Assembly (NCBI RefSeq): GCF_018143015.1
Contig: NC_054753.1
Location: forward strand, 26,736,462-26,800,461
Source of the DNA: Lytechinus variegatus
Taxonomy: Eukaryota > Echinodermata > Echinoidea > Temnopleuroida > Toxopneustidae
Direction: 5' to 3'
DNA: 64,000 nucleotides
The notes under the pieces were generated by a model. It had not been told where the DNA came from. It did no database searches and saw nothing but the letters and a program-made list of their open reading frames with translations. Positions 31,056 through 43,097 of the stretch are shown here, one piece after another (position 1 is the stretch's first letter; each line of letters begins with the position of its first letter). A program made the position numbers and the translations under genes.

Positions 31056-31668
31056 TTAAAGGACAAGTCCACCTCAGAAAAATGTTGATATAAATCAATA
31101 GAGAAAAATCAGACAAGCACAATGCTGAAAATTTTATCAAAATCGGATGTAAAATAAGAAAGTTATGACATTTCAAAGTTTCGCTTATTTTCAACAAAAT
31201 AGTTATATGAACGAGCCAGTTACATGCAAATGAGAGAGTCGATGATGTCACTCACTCATTATTTCTTTTGTTTTTTATTCATTTCAATTATACAATATTT
31301 CAATTTTTACGAATTTGATTATTAGGACCTCATTGCCTGAAGCAAAAAATGTTAAAATAATGGAATTCCACGTGTTCAGGGAGGAATGAAACTTCATTTC
31401 ACTTGACAGTGACGAGAAAAATAAAATATTTCATATCTCATATAACAAAATACAAAAGAAATAGTGAGTGAGTGATGTCATCAACTCTCTCATTTTGATG
31501 GAACTGGCTCATTCATACAACTATTTTGTTGAAAATAAGCGAAACTTGAAAATGCCATAACTTTTTTTATTTCACATCCGATTTTGATGAAATTTTCAGT
31601 GTTATGCTTGTTTAATTTTTCTCTTTTTATTCAAATCAAGTTTTTGTTGGGGTGGACTTGTCCTTTAA
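31056..31668. mobile_element. TTAA MITE, AGGACAAGTCCACC ends
   Basis: TTAA then 'aggacaagtccacc' at the left, and 'ggtggacttgtcct' then TTAA at the right: perfect 14-bp inverted repeats with TTAA targets, as for piggyBac-like MITEs. Long mirrored internal blocks ('gtgagtgagtgatgtcatc') make it a hairpin of about 610 bp. Confidence 0.9.
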
Positions 31669-32665
31669 AGTAACTATTCTGAGACAATGATTGTGAATGA
31701 TTAGGGTGCCAAGCGAACTGATAAACCGAATCTTTTGCTTATGCTTTCAGAGATTTGTTTGGAAAATGTAAGCAGGTACTAAAGGGCAGTGGATTGAATT
31801 TGAATGGGGGGGGGGGGGGAGGAGGGTTCGACATGAATAAAATCACAATTCGATCGTACCCTTTTTTGTACACATTTGCTGATGGAGTTGGGGTGAAGCC
31901 CTTCTACGACCGACCCCTCCCCCCTGTTCCGGGGGCCCCTGTTGTTAACTCACCACTAATTTAGCATGTTTAGACTATGCCGAGTTTAAAATCACCCAAA
32001 TTCACAATACGAGTTTCTCATATTCCATTGTTTCCTATTTGAGCGATTCAACTTACAGTCAATTAGTTGGACTTATTTTCATTTTCGAGAATGGAAAAAT
32101 TAGGAATGCTCAGTTCCAAGTTCACTAAACAATATTCTAGAATGGATATAGGCCTATTGCCTCGCTCACAATTTTAATATGTATATAGTGTAATATGCAT
32201 TCCACAAAAACCGCGCGTTGTTTTTAATAGATTAGTTTGCCGATCTTGCCAAAATACTGTGCACATTTAATGTCTAAAATAACATTGACGGATTTATCCC
32301 TTTTAATTGGATTTAGACGAGCACATTGAAATGAGTAAAAAGTGATATTTTTTTAACTGCTCTTAATTAAATCATTATTTAATGTTATATCATTATTTTT
32401 AAGACAAGAATTTTTGCAGATAAGTAGATGTAAATCATTTTTGATTGCGCAAATGTGCATTTTTAAGTGAAATAAAATAACGCTACATTTTAATATGCAA
32501 ACTGTTTTATTGGGGGAAAATATAGATTTCATGTTGAAGGAAAGAAATCCAAATATTTTAATATTTTAAAGAAAAATAATCTAGTAGAAGAAATAGAGGA
32601 AGAAGCATTGAAAGTATAATTATGCGGAAAAGAGTAGATAAGAAATGCATGGGCGGTTATGAAAC

Positions 32666-33402
32666 TTAGAAAGTAAAACCGTATTTCACCCTTAAGAAAG
32701 GTTTTTCTCAAATTAGCCGAAAAAATACACAATTTTAGTGAAGTTTTGAGGAAAATCCATCAAAGTTTTAAAAAAGTGATCAGAATTCTTTCATTTGTGA
32801 CGTCATATGCGAGAAGCTTTTCCACATATCGTATGGTAAAAAAATCAACAAAAATGTGCATTTTCTTAAAAAAAAGCAAGAAATAAACAGTTTTTATTTT
32901 ACCTTGAGTATATCAACGGACAAGTCAGTTCACACCCGCTTCTGAAAGAAAGAAAAACCATGAGGAACCATTGCAGAGCAAAAACTGTGGTGTTAACCGG
33001 TGTGCATAGAGGACCACACCAGTTGTTTTACACCGGTGTTAAATTGGTGGTGTTAGTTTTACACCCATAGGTGTTACTACAACACATTTACATTTACATT
33101 CTTTGGTGTTATGTTCAATCTCTAGGGTGTAATTTTAACACCTCAGGGTGTGGTCCTCTATTAACACCAACTGGTGTCAGTTTTAACACCACAGTTTTTG
33201 CAGTGTGAAATTGAAATTTATGCATTCTATATTACGTAACATATGGGGCGACAGCTCGTACATGACGTCACAAATCCAAACCGCAAAGTTCTATTAACTG
33301 CCCTAATCTTTGTAGGGTTTTCCTCACAGCTTGACCAATATTCTTATATCATTTTTCTGTATTTTTACAACAAACTTTCGTTAAGGTGAACTTCCCCTTT
33401 AA
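32666..33402. mobile_element. TTAA MITE, AGGGGAAGTTCACC family, with insert
   Basis: The right end 'aaggtgaacttccccttt' and TTAA at 33399 are clear; the left end is worn. The inside matches the copy at 42190-42693 ('gtgacgtcatatgcgag', 'catatggggcgacagctcg'). It is interrupted by the ACACC MITE at 32974-33206. Confidence 0.8.
32974..33206. mobile_element. ACACC-rich palindromic MITE, copy 6 (reverse), nested in a TTAA MITE
   Basis: It runs in reverse orientation, 'gcaaaaactgtggtgttaac' to 'ccacagtttttgcagtg'. It interrupts the element 32666-33402 between 'aggaaccat' and 'aaatttatgcattctatatt', two blocks that are adjacent in the related copy at 42190-42693. Confidence 0.86.
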
Positions 33403-33935
33403 GGAAAATATGTGTCAGTATAGTGGATAAAAATATCACTGACTGCATGCATGTTGTATTATAGCATCATTTGTATGATTTCATTATATGGAAGTCAGAC
33501 AATGTAAATGTCTCTGATGCTATACTTGATTAATTTTGCTATGCATTGTACTCACTGTGTGGTATTAATACCAATGAAACAGTTTCTGTTTCAAAGCAAA
33601 ATCATGCATAACTATGTATTCATTCACCTTGTATCTGTTAAAGGTCAATGCGACTTTGTATTCCAATGAAAATAAACTTGAATGTTTTTTAACTTTGTAT
33701 TTCATTGCATTTTTATTCAGGTATGTAAAAGTAGGCAAGTAGGGTGTACTTTCAATTATTGATTTTAATTCGGAATTTTTATGACGTATAAATGATTGGA
33801 TGCATCTCTTCTCAATTTGAAACAGTTTCTTCTCGGTTTGATCCATTTGGTCTACTAGCAGATGGTCTAATTCTAATACTCATTTGAAACAACATCATCC
33901 CACCATCAGTTGCCCCGTTGAACACTCATTGTTAG

Positions 33936-34234
33936 CCCGTATTCAGAAGTCAGGTTACTTAGATCGTGGTCTAACTCTGTGCTAAAATTATGGAAAGATA
34001 AACATGTCAAAATTTTCCTTATATTGTATGTTTCTTATCTTAACTGTGCCTTTTTTTAAACTTAATTGTGAATGGTAAAGAAAGCTATTTTATTCTATCT
34101 TTCGAAACAGTTAAGAATGATTTGAGAGAGAAATGAGCCTATAAATTGAAATTATACTGGTAGAGAGATTGATGCCATATTTTGGCTGTCGATAGTTAAA
34201 CCAGAGTTTAAATTAAACCCGGCTTCAGAATAGG
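33936..34234. mobile_element. MITE with ATTCAGAAG ends
   Basis: 'cccgtattcagaagtcaggt' at the left and 'aacccggcttcagaatagg' at the right form imperfect inverted repeats around mirrored 'gtggtctaactctg' and 'gttaaaccagagttt' blocks. Confidence 0.6.
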
Positions 34235-34748
34235 AACTAATAGGTATAACTTTGCCCATGAGTTCTTATTTCCACTTTGTTTTATTGTTTTGCACTTTTG
34301 TCAAATCAAATTTGATCCATAGACAGTTCCTCTAATTAAATGAATTCATAGATTTATTTATTTTTCGTCAATAAAAAAAATTGCAAACATCACAAAGTTA
34401 AATATGGCCCTTCATGAAAGGAGGGTGGAGAGGGGGGTGCTGAAGCACCCCAATATTTTTCTTTAGGGAGCTGCGTGTCTTATTTTCCATAGGCAACACT
34501 CCTAGAATTCTGGGTGGTATGATAAATGGCAGAAATGTGGCCAAAATTACGTATTTTTTTTTAAAATGAAAACCCCTTTAAAAATATTTTTCATACAAAA
34601 TATCACCTCTTTGTAACGAAACTCTTTTTGTTTGTTTGTTTTCGGTTTAATGTCAACCAACACCCCTGTATAAAAAAAAGAATTCCCAGGGCCCTCAATA
34701 ATGGAAATTTTTAACCCCCATTATATATTCACAATGTTAGAGGAATGT

Positions 34749-35502
34749 TTAACCCTAAATAGACTGGGCTATTTCGATGCCTAAGAAGACGGGAAGGGGG
34801 GGGGGGGCTGATTCAGCCCCCCTTATGATCTCGGCCGTCGATCGCGACGAAAATTGGCACGCGCGTTACCCATGGCATTATCTACAAAATTGTAATATCA
34901 AATTCTGCAAAAAATCTCATTGCTCATTAATTATGCTAATTTATGCGTAAAATCATAAGTTCGCTCTAATTAATAAAATAATGCCCCTAAAATGCTAATT
35001 TTTGTTACACATACTCTAGATAGGCATCTGATCAAATTTATTTCTAAAAAAATTCAACATCCCATTTATTTTCTTATGTATTTTATTGTTTTCTAAATTT
35101 CTTATGTATTTCATTGTTTTTCGACTTTTAGTTTTTTATTGTTTTTTCAATGGAAATTGTTGAGGACTTTATTTTGACCATAAAAAAGATAAAATTAATT
35201 AATTTTAAGCAGTAAAAGGAAAAATAATGATACATTTATGAATTTTGGCTAAAAACACTATTTGCATTGGATTTGTACACAAATTCACGTTTTTGAGTAA
35301 TTTGGGGTCTGCATGCACTTACGAAATGTTGCGTAATTTCGGAACCGCGTACCCGGGGGTCACAATTTTGGTCTCAAAAGTTGCGCGAGACTTGAAAGTA
35401 AAAAGTCAGTGAGCGACGCGGTCAAAAAATTTCGCGCGGCGGATTTATCGCGAAAAATGTCAAGGGGGGGGCTGATTCAGCCCCCAGTCTTTTTAGGGTT
35501 AA
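34749..35502. mobile_element. TTAA MITE, CCCTAAA-AGACTGGG ends
   Basis: TTAA-'ccctaaatagactggg' at the left and 'cccagtctttttaggg'-TTAA at the right form inverted repeats with one mismatch. 'gggggggctgattcagcccc' blocks lie just inside both ends. Confidence 0.88.
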
Positions 35503-35959
35503 ATCAAATGGGTATAAGACGAAATGGTAAACTGACTAAATGGCGATTAAACCAAATGGATAGTAGAAAAACTGGTTGCAGACAAAATTTGGATTGAGTC
35601 TACGCAATGAAAGGAGAGAAGGAGTTGGTCCTCAAGGGGTTCTCAATCGATGATCAGCGGTTCACCAGTTTGCCACAGAGCTCAAGTCGTGTTGGTCAAG
35701 AACCGCATCAGCCGAATTAGAGAGCCTGAAAAACGGAGATTTGATTGTCCAATAATGTTTTGTGGCACACGGATTGTTATCATGAATCAAAACTTACTGT
35801 TGAATTAGAACAAGGAGAAGGGGGTGGGAGAGGGAGAGATTAGTCTGCTGGGCAAACCCTTCACTCGAAATAAGGTTCTGAATGTGCAGCCTACTCATGC
35901 CTTGTTTACTGAAGGATTGGAACAGCAAGTTTTGTATGTGCTAGTCTTTGCGTGGAGGC

Positions 35960-36310
35960 ACACTTGTTGATCAAAGTTCCAATGAGGGTCTGTGCCTGCA
36001 GACTAGGGAGAGATGGGGAGTGGGCGGGGGGGGGGGCTCAGTGTATGAGGATGTTGGAGGGAGGGGAGAGCGGCGATGGAAGTAGAGAGAGGGCGGGTTG
36101 AGAAAGAGAGGGGAGATGAAGAGAGAATGTGTGTGAGGGTGTGTGTATGTGTATGTGTGTGAGAGAGAGAGAGAGAGAGGGGGGGGGGGACTAAATAACT
36201 GACACGAGAGAGCAGAGCGAGCTAATGAATAATCGTTTACAATCGTATACCTCAGGATTATTAATACTGGTGTAACTGTAGTGTCTTTTTCGGGGGGGGG
36301 GGCTGTATAT
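35960..36310. repeat. G-rich and (GA)n/(GT)n low-complexity tract
   Basis: Purine-rich runs, (GT)n-(GA)n near 36130-36180 and several poly-G tracts of 8-10. The long minus-strand frame here is Pro/Ser low complexity and is not a gene. Confidence 0.85.
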
Positions 36311-36668
36311 GCCCAATCTGTGCAACAACATTTCAGATTGTAGTTTTTTGTATAACCATGCATCATAGGGTTCAAGCAATTAATCACAGTTTCTTTTTAC
36401 CTGCTAACATGAACATCAGAAAACAATTATTTGATTTTCAACGCCCATTGCGTGTGCATTTTAATTTTGTCAGACGTGTTTCAATCAGATATGATTATTT
36501 AGGTCTGGGACCCGACATTTTACGTCACCGTCCGAAAAACGTGATCAGGGCTCGAACCTCTGCATCAACTTGTAACTTCCCCACATAGCTTGGATTGCAG
36601 GTACATGGCAATTTCCTCAAAATACTATCAAGAGGTGGCGCTATGATAAAAAGGAACCGCCGACGAGA

Positions 36669-37267
36669 TAAAAGGGATACTCCAGGCTGAAGATATCTCA
36701 GTAAAATTCACAGAGCAAAATGATGAGAATTTGATCAAAATCGGATAACAAATAACAAATTTGTTGAATTTAAAGACTTGCCTTATTACGGTGAACCTGT
36801 TCTTGGCATGTCTTCATGAATATTCATTAGGTGGGCTGATGATGTCATATCCCTACTTGTTCTTTTGTATTTTATTATATGAAATAAGGTTCATTCAAAA
36901 TTTGTATACCAAGAACTAAAACAATAATTGGATTGACAACTGATTAAGTACATTAAATATTCATTGCTGCAACTTTTATCATTATAATCATGGCAACACA
37001 GCATAAATTTATGAAAAAAATGAAACAATTATGATTTCATTTAATAAGTATGATAAAAAGGAAAGTAGGGATGTAATATAATCAGCCCACTTAATGAATA
37101 TTCATGATGACGTGCATATAACTGTTTTCACAAAATATTGCTTAAGTTTATATTTCAATAACCTCGTTATTTGTTATCTGATTTTGATAAAATTTTCAGT
37201 GTTTTGCTCTATTGATTTTACTCTATTTATTCATATATAAATATTTTCAGTTCGGAGTTTCCCTTTG
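36669..37267. mobile_element. MITE, 'gggatactccaggctgaa' family
   Basis: 'aaagggatactccaggctga' at the left and 'tttcagttcggagtttccct' at the right are inverted. Mirrored 'gtgggctgatgatgtcatat' and 'atataatcagcccac' blocks lie inside. It is related to 18174-18762. A further left-end copy starts at about 37384. Confidence 0.78.
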
Positions 37268-37779
37268 TTCATCTTTACATATAAATTAGGTAACTGCTCG
37301 AGGTAAAAAAAAAAAAAGCCGGCACCGAAACCAACACCGACGTTGTCGGCTAGAAGTAGAAAAAATGTATCATTTCATTGAAAATGGGTACCCCGGGCTG
37401 AAAATAATATGATTTGAACAGATAAAGCAAAAATCAGACAAACAAAGCACTCAAATTTCATCAAAATTGGACGAGGAATACCAATGTTAAGGCAACACAG
37501 AGAAAAACAAGCAGTAGGAAATACTTTACGATCTAGTACATGATGATTTGGAGGCTAACTCTTTTATGTAATTAATTATATTCTAAGAAAAAAAAATCCT
37601 GAGACAAAATCAGGACGGATATCATGAAATTTCTCACACTGACAAATTAATTGTTATTATTCGACAGTTATAGTAAGTCAGACAATTCAATTCAAATAAA
37701 ACATTTGTTTTCTTCCATTTCCATTTTTCTTGTAAACATAAGTACATGCATAAATCAATAAAAAAAAATATATATATAA

Positions 37780-38062
37780 GCATTGGCGGCGGAAGCCAAA
37801 AAATTTAGGGGGTGTCCACCTAAAATTTTGGGATGGACACAGGTAAAAAATTTGACAAGTGCCCCTAAAAAGGTTATCAACCTAAATTTTAGGGGGGACA
37901 ACACACGTTTCAGGGGGGGGGGGGACGCAGGAAAAAAAAATTGACAAGCAAAAAAAAAAAAATAAAAAAAGGTTATCAAAAAAAATTAGGGGGGGGGGCT
38001 GTCCCCCCACCTAAAATTTAGGGGGACACGTCCCCCGTCCCCCCTCGCTTTCGCCACCTATG
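37780..38062. mobile_element. MITE with CATTGGCGGCGGAAGC ends
   Basis: 'cattggcggcggaagc' and 'gctttcgccacctatg' are inverted repeats with three or four mismatches. The inside is poly-G, poly-A and repeated 'cctaaaattttggg' motifs. No coding capacity. Confidence 0.75.
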
Positions 38063-38063
38063 T

Positions 38064-38620
38064 ATATAGTTTAAGGAAGAAGGCGTATACCCTAAAAGCT
38101 GCCAGGCTTGTGGCAGGATACGCCTGCACAATAAACAATACAAAGAAATTAAAGGGCAGAGGAAAGAAGAAAAGGAAAGGGAACAAGAGAGGGAGCCGTG
38201 AGCAGGCAGGCGGGCATGTGTTACTAAATAAAATAGAACGCTCAACAAAATATCCGTAGGGGCAAAATCTACATGCCGCAACAACAATTGTCCATGGTTC
38301 ATGCTATCATGTTTCAAGTCAAAAGGAAACGTAAGATGGAAAATATTTATATATAAAAACGACAGAAGCATTTTTTTTCATTTTATACTTAAAGTTGGTT
38401 GTCGATAGAGATTTTTTTTATGTAATCCAGAATTTTGTTCCATATTTGGGGGCCAGTGTAACGAATGTTTTGTTGGAAGATTATTTTTCTATGTTTAGGA
38501 ATGAATATTTGAGCGGGTATCAAAATGATGAATGTTGGAAACATGTGTAAATGAATGACGATATTTTTGTGGAATTTGAGAATTTAAACACCTGTGCTCG
38601 TTATCCGATCACAACCAAGG
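38064..38620 (-). mobile_element. LINE ORF2 3' end
   Basis: On the minus strand, 'QKYRHSFTHVSNIHHFDTRS' leads, after frame breaks, to 'RYTGPQIWNKILDYIKKISI' and a stop near 38387. This parallels 'LRHRGPRIWNN' in the LINE at 85-560. A 3' UTR of about 300 bp follows. It is 5'-truncated. Confidence 0.7.
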
Positions 38621-39200
38621 AAAGTTGTCTGGACTTCCATCTTGTCAGACGACTGTCGTTCCACTGAGAATCAACTAGGGGGGGGGGGGGGAGGGTAATA
38701 TGACTCAAAGTTGACGAATGTGGGTGTGACAGAGGCTCGTCAAAAATCTGCAATGTCATTGGCCAGAGCGTGTTTTTATGTGGCCTACTTCAAATACTTG
38801 CATATTAATATCATTCTATTCGTTTATTAGTTTTGCGATTTAGAACAAAAGTTACTTTAATATATATATTGATTCATATTCATTTTATATAAATCTTATT
38901 TCCAAACAGCAGAAAAAAGACGGTACGACCCTTTACAAATTTCCATTCAACAAAGATTCTTTTTTATAAAGGAGACCATGAAACTCTGACAAACTAGATC
39001 GAGACTAGTGTAAAAGCAGTGTTACATACAAGTACGACAATTGTAGTCGCCTGAAAGTGAACTTCACTCTTTTAGAGCATGGATTACATCAATATCATTT
39101 GATTTTGAGCAGTTTTTCGTCGACAGGAACATCAACTTCATTTGCAATAAAGTTGTCGTCCACTGAGTTGATTTCTTTGATTTTCCAGACGCCATAAACG

Positions 39201-39590
39201 ATGCCTTCGAACGTGGTCGAATTTTTCTTGGGCGGGATCGCAACGTGCGGCGCGGGCCTGTTTACCAACCCGCTAGAAGTGGTCAAAACACGCATGCAGT
39301 TGCAGGGGGAATTGAAGGCCCGCGGGACGTACCACCGCCATTACCGGAACGTTTTCCACGCATTTTATACAATTGCTCGTGTAGATGGACTGCTATCTCT
39401 GCAGAAAGGACTCGTCCCTGCTCTCTGGTATCAACTTTTTATGAATGGAGCAAGGTTAGGGACATACCAATGCCTTGTAAATATGGGGCTAACAAAGAAT
39501 TCGAAAGGGGAGTTGAGCTATCCGAGAGCCGTGGCCGCTGGGGCGTTTGCCGGATGTTGTGGAGCTTTTGTTGGTAGTCCTTTTTATCTT
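39201..39590 (+). CDS. SLC25A35: SLC25A35-like gene A, exon 1
   Basis: 390 bp, phase 0, donor 'ctt|gtaagt'. It encodes residues 1-130, covering the first carrier repeat and the start of the second. Confidence 0.92.
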
Positions 39591-41636
39591 GTAAGTTGTG
39601 GAGGTCAAATAATTGATGATAATGTCGTAAAGACAAGGGAACAGGAAGGTCAAATGATCATGACCCATGAATATGCAATTAAATGGAGCTTAAACAAATT
39701 GTTATTGTTATTAAAAGAGTAATCGGAATTGGTTCATGTCATTGTCAACTTAAATGAAGTTCTTGAATTTGAGATCAATCTGGATTTAATATTTGGGAAA
39801 GAATCAGCTGAACTCATTATATATTTACATATTGGATCATTACTAAATAAGATACTACTTTTCATTTTAAAAAGGTTTTGTTTCCTACTTGTCATTGATC
39901 TTAATTCTTACTTGTAGGGGACCTTCATTGCAAGAGAGTTAGATCTACTTTCTGGTACGTTTAATTTAAAATCAAAGCTAGTCATTGGTGGAAAGCAAAT
40001 TTTTGGTTTGTATTCAATTGTAATTAAACTTTCTTGCCATGCCACATACATCATTTGCATTTGAACATAAGTTCCTTGCAAGAATCTTAGTATCTGAGTT
40101 TGATTTAGAACTTTGATAAAAAAACATGTTTTTGATGTTGCATTTCTCAGTTTATTTTCCCAAACTGGTGGCTGTTTCATAAAGCTGTTCATACGTGTAC
40201 GTTAAGAGCGACTTAAAAAAAGACTAGTGATCCTTTCTGTTGGTAAATGGTATACACCAAAATGTTAATTGGCGGCAATGGTTTAGTGCCTAAGAATGGT
40301 TCACCAGTCATTCTTAAAGTCGCTCTCAACTTACGAACTGCTTCATGAAGCGGCACCCAGATCTAGTAGTACTAGCACCGTGAAAATGCATCATAAATGG
40401 TTGTTTGTTTTTGACAGGTAAAAACACATCTTCAAGCTCAGTCTCATGAGGCCATTGCAGTCGGCCATCAGCATACCCACCACGGCATGACGCATGGACT
40501 GCGTCTTATATACACCGATGGGGGATTCTTTGGGTTATGGAGGGGCGTGTCAGCAGCCATTGCTAGGGTGACTGTAGGATCAGCGGCCCAGCTCTCGACA
40601 TTCAGTGCAACCAAAGAATTGGTTAGAGATAGCAAGGTAAATTGACAGGAATCCCTACAATTTGAAAAATATCTTTTCAGAGAGTCATATCTTCATTGGA
40701 ATGGGAACTGGATGATGATAATCTTGAATCATAGTTCACAGTTATTAGGAAAAGAAAATGTTTCAATTTTATTTTTTTAACCAATCCGGTAACTTGTATT
40801 CTTATTGACTCAACTTAATCTATTTATTTTTTTTTTAGAAAAAATACAGTGAAATATAAAGTAGTACTAAGAGCATCAACATTGTAATTAAAGGTTTAGG
40901 GAAGTCATAAAAAGTCCCCTGCTTGTCAGGGATGACAATTAAACCAGATAGATAACAATGTAAAAATATATTGAAATATAAAGTAGTAAATAAGAGCATC
41001 AACATGGTAATCAAAGGTTTAGGGGAGTCATAAAAAGCTCTTGGCTTGTCAGAGATGATACTTAAACCAGATGGATAATAATGTAAACTACATATGTAGG
41101 CCTTCAGATATTATCCCCATTTGAAAATGTTGCTTACTATTAAAAATGCCATATGAAATTGTTTTTTAAATGGAACACTTTGACAGTATATGTTGACAGT
41201 TGATATTGACAGTAACCCTGCAATGTGTTTAGGCAGTTGAACATCTACTCTTGTATTTCACTTGAGATTGGTAAATAATGTAATGAGAGTTCCAATTGCT
41301 ATTTTTCTTTTTCAGTTTTTCCGAGATGGCAGCATCCTCATACCGATCACCTCCAGTATGATCAGTGGCGTTGTCGTCGTGTGTTGCATGACACCGTTCG
41401 ATGTGATAAGCACCCGTCTGTACAACCAAGGGGTGGATGGGAACGGGCGTGGTCTTTACTACCGAGGGTTCCTGGACTGCTTCTGGAAGGTGTTAATGAA
41501 AGAAGGACCATTGGGTTTTTACAAGGGCTGGTCTGCATCGTGGTTTAGGCTAGCGCCTCACACAGTTCTTAGTCTAGTCTTTTGGGATCAGACTAGAATG
41601 TTGTACCAGCATATTCAGGAGTCATTAGCGAGCTGA
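39201..41636 (+). CDS. SLC25A35: SLC25A35-like mitochondrial carrier, gene A
   Basis: Exons 39201-39590, 40418-40636 and 41316-41636 give 309 residues (human SLC25A35 is about 300). Three carrier repeats are visible: '[18 protein letters not shown]' (P24), '[20 protein letters not shown]' (P127) and '[19 protein letters not shown]' (P230). The aromatic in repeat 2 and serine in place of K/R in repeat 3 are normal for SLC25A34/35. '[10 protein letters not shown]' and '[15 protein letters not shown]' are further family blocks. SLC25 proteins are six-helix transporters of the inner mitochondrial membrane; the A34/A35 substrate is not settled. The ATG aligns with the family's start. An acceptor-like 'gattttccag' 12 bp upstream suggests a 5' UTR intron. 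A possible AATAAA lies near 41968. Confidence 0.93.
40168..40356. mobile_element. Palindromic MITE in intron 1 of gene A
   Basis: 'gtggctgtttcataaagctg' at the left mirrors 'cgaactgcttcatgaagcgg' at the right. Inner blocks 'gttaagagcgactt' and 'aagtcgctctcaac' also pair. Confidence 0.78.
40418..40636 (+). CDS. SLC25A35: SLC25A35-like gene A, exon 2
   Basis: The acceptor is 'gtttttgacag' and the donor 'aag|gtaaat'. 219 bp, residues 131-203: '[20 protein letters not shown]', '[19 protein letters not shown]'. Confidence 0.92.
41316..41636 (+). CDS. SLC25A35: SLC25A35-like gene A, exon 3
   Basis: The acceptor is 'ctttttcag'. Residues 204-309 form the third carrier repeat and end '[11 protein letters not shown]'. 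Confidence 0.92.
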   Translation, partial: FFRDGSILIPITSSMISGVVVVCCMTPFDVISTRLYNQGVDGNGRGLYYRGFLDCFWKVLMKEGPLGFYKGWSASWFRLAPHTVLSLVFWDQTRMLYQHIQESLAS

Positions 41637-42189
41637 TGAACAAGGTTCGATTTAGATTAAAGACATCAAGTAGTCCCAAGTCTAGGTTTAGTTACGTGGG
41701 AAGCAGTTCACACAAAGCTTGGGTTGTATGACCAAGGGCGGAAATCTCTCCCCAAAGGTAGGAATTAAGGACCAGGGGCTAGAAAATTTGACATGTCCTC
41801 CCTGGGATTTCCGCCCATGACTGATTCTCACTAGAGGCTGTATCTGTTGTTATGTGCAGTTAATCATAATTTTGAATTTATATTACAATCGATGACAAAA
41901 AATGTGTGACAGGACATAAAGGAGAAAGTTTCACCAAAAGCTATAATTGTTAAAGAACCTGTACACCAATAAATATCACAATGAATTCATTTTTTTTAAT
42001 TTGATTCTAGTTGTTGGTCAAATCACCCCTTGGCCTAGTGCCCCATGTTATAAAGAGTTTCGAAGGATTAATATCAGTTCAAATGTTGTCTAAGAAGTCT
42101 AAAGGCTTATGCAGTACCTGGTCATTGTGGCATGCTTGCATAATCCAAACCAGCATACATGGAATTATGGAAGTATTACATATTGATGC

Positions 42190-42693
42190 TTAAAGGGGAA
42201 GTTCACCCTGACAAAAAGTTTATTGTAAAAATAGCAGAAAAAATAATAAAAAATATTGCCGAAGGTTTGAGAAAAATTCATCAAATAATTAAAAATTTAT
42301 TAGAATTTCAATTATTTGATTTGTGACGTCATATGCGAGCAGCATTCCTACATAGCGAATGGTAAAAAATCAATGAAATGTCATTTTCTCAGAAAATCGA
42401 AAATGGTTTTCACTGTAACTTTTGTATATCAATAGACAAATCATTTCATACCCGATCATGAAAAGAAAACAAAATTAAGTCATCAGGAACCATACAAAAT
42501 TTGACATTCATACATTTTATATTACATAACACATGGGGCAGCTTCTCGTTTATGATGTCACAAATCCAAAATTTTGAACTCTAATAACTTTCTTACTCTT
42601 TAACGGATTTTCCTCAAACATTCACCAATATTTTTTACTATTTTTCTGCTATTTTCACAACAAAGTTTTCTTCAGGGTGAACTTCCCCTTTAA
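42190..42693. mobile_element. TTAA MITE, AGGGGAAGTTCACCCTGA ends
   Basis: TTAA-'aggggaagttcaccctga' and 'tcagggtgaacttcccct'-TTAA are perfect 18-bp inverted repeats. The interior is AT-rich with mirrored 'gtgacgtcatatgcgag' and 'cgtttatgatgtcac' blocks. It lies about 0.55 kb past gene A and is the uninterrupted relative of 32666-33402. Confidence 0.92.
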
Positions 42694-42780
42694 CTTTGAG
42701 CCCTTGCTGACTCTTTTGGACGATTGGTCAGTTTGATTTTGGAAGCGTATTTAACATACATGTGCATATTCTGTTGGTAG

Positions 42781-43097
42781 ATTGCCAATTCATCCACTGC
42801 CTACTTGTCCACTTACCACATGGATATGTTTTACCTTCATTTCATAGTCTAATGCCACTCCATCCATCAACATTTCGTCTAACAACCATTTGGTCCAATA
42901 ACCATTTGGTCCAATTGTCACTTCATCTAATCACCATTTCGTCAATTAACATTTTGTCTATTACCATTTCATCTCATAACCAGTTGGTCTAATACCCATT
43001 CATTTTGCACAATCCACACTTAAGTTCAATTAGAACAAATAGTATATGGACTAAATGGCTATTGGACCAACTGGTTATTTGATGGAATGGCATAAGA
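42781..43097. mobile_element. Foldback element of ACCATTTGGTCTAAT motifs, copy 2
   Basis: The same motif order as 17261-17661 ('cacttaccacatgg', 'catcaacatttcgtctaac', 'ccatttcatctcataacc', 'ttcattttgcacaat'), with a shorter right arm. The two copies share a common ancestor. Confidence 0.87.

Noticed and set aside
33565-33846. 93-codon minus-strand ORF
   Set aside because: No recognised family; AT-rich, and next to MITE debris. It might be a decayed LINE, but no diagnostic motif was seen.
35971-36387. 138-codon minus-strand Pro/Ser-rich ORF
   Set aside because: Low-complexity C/T-rich complement of purine tracts and (GT)n.
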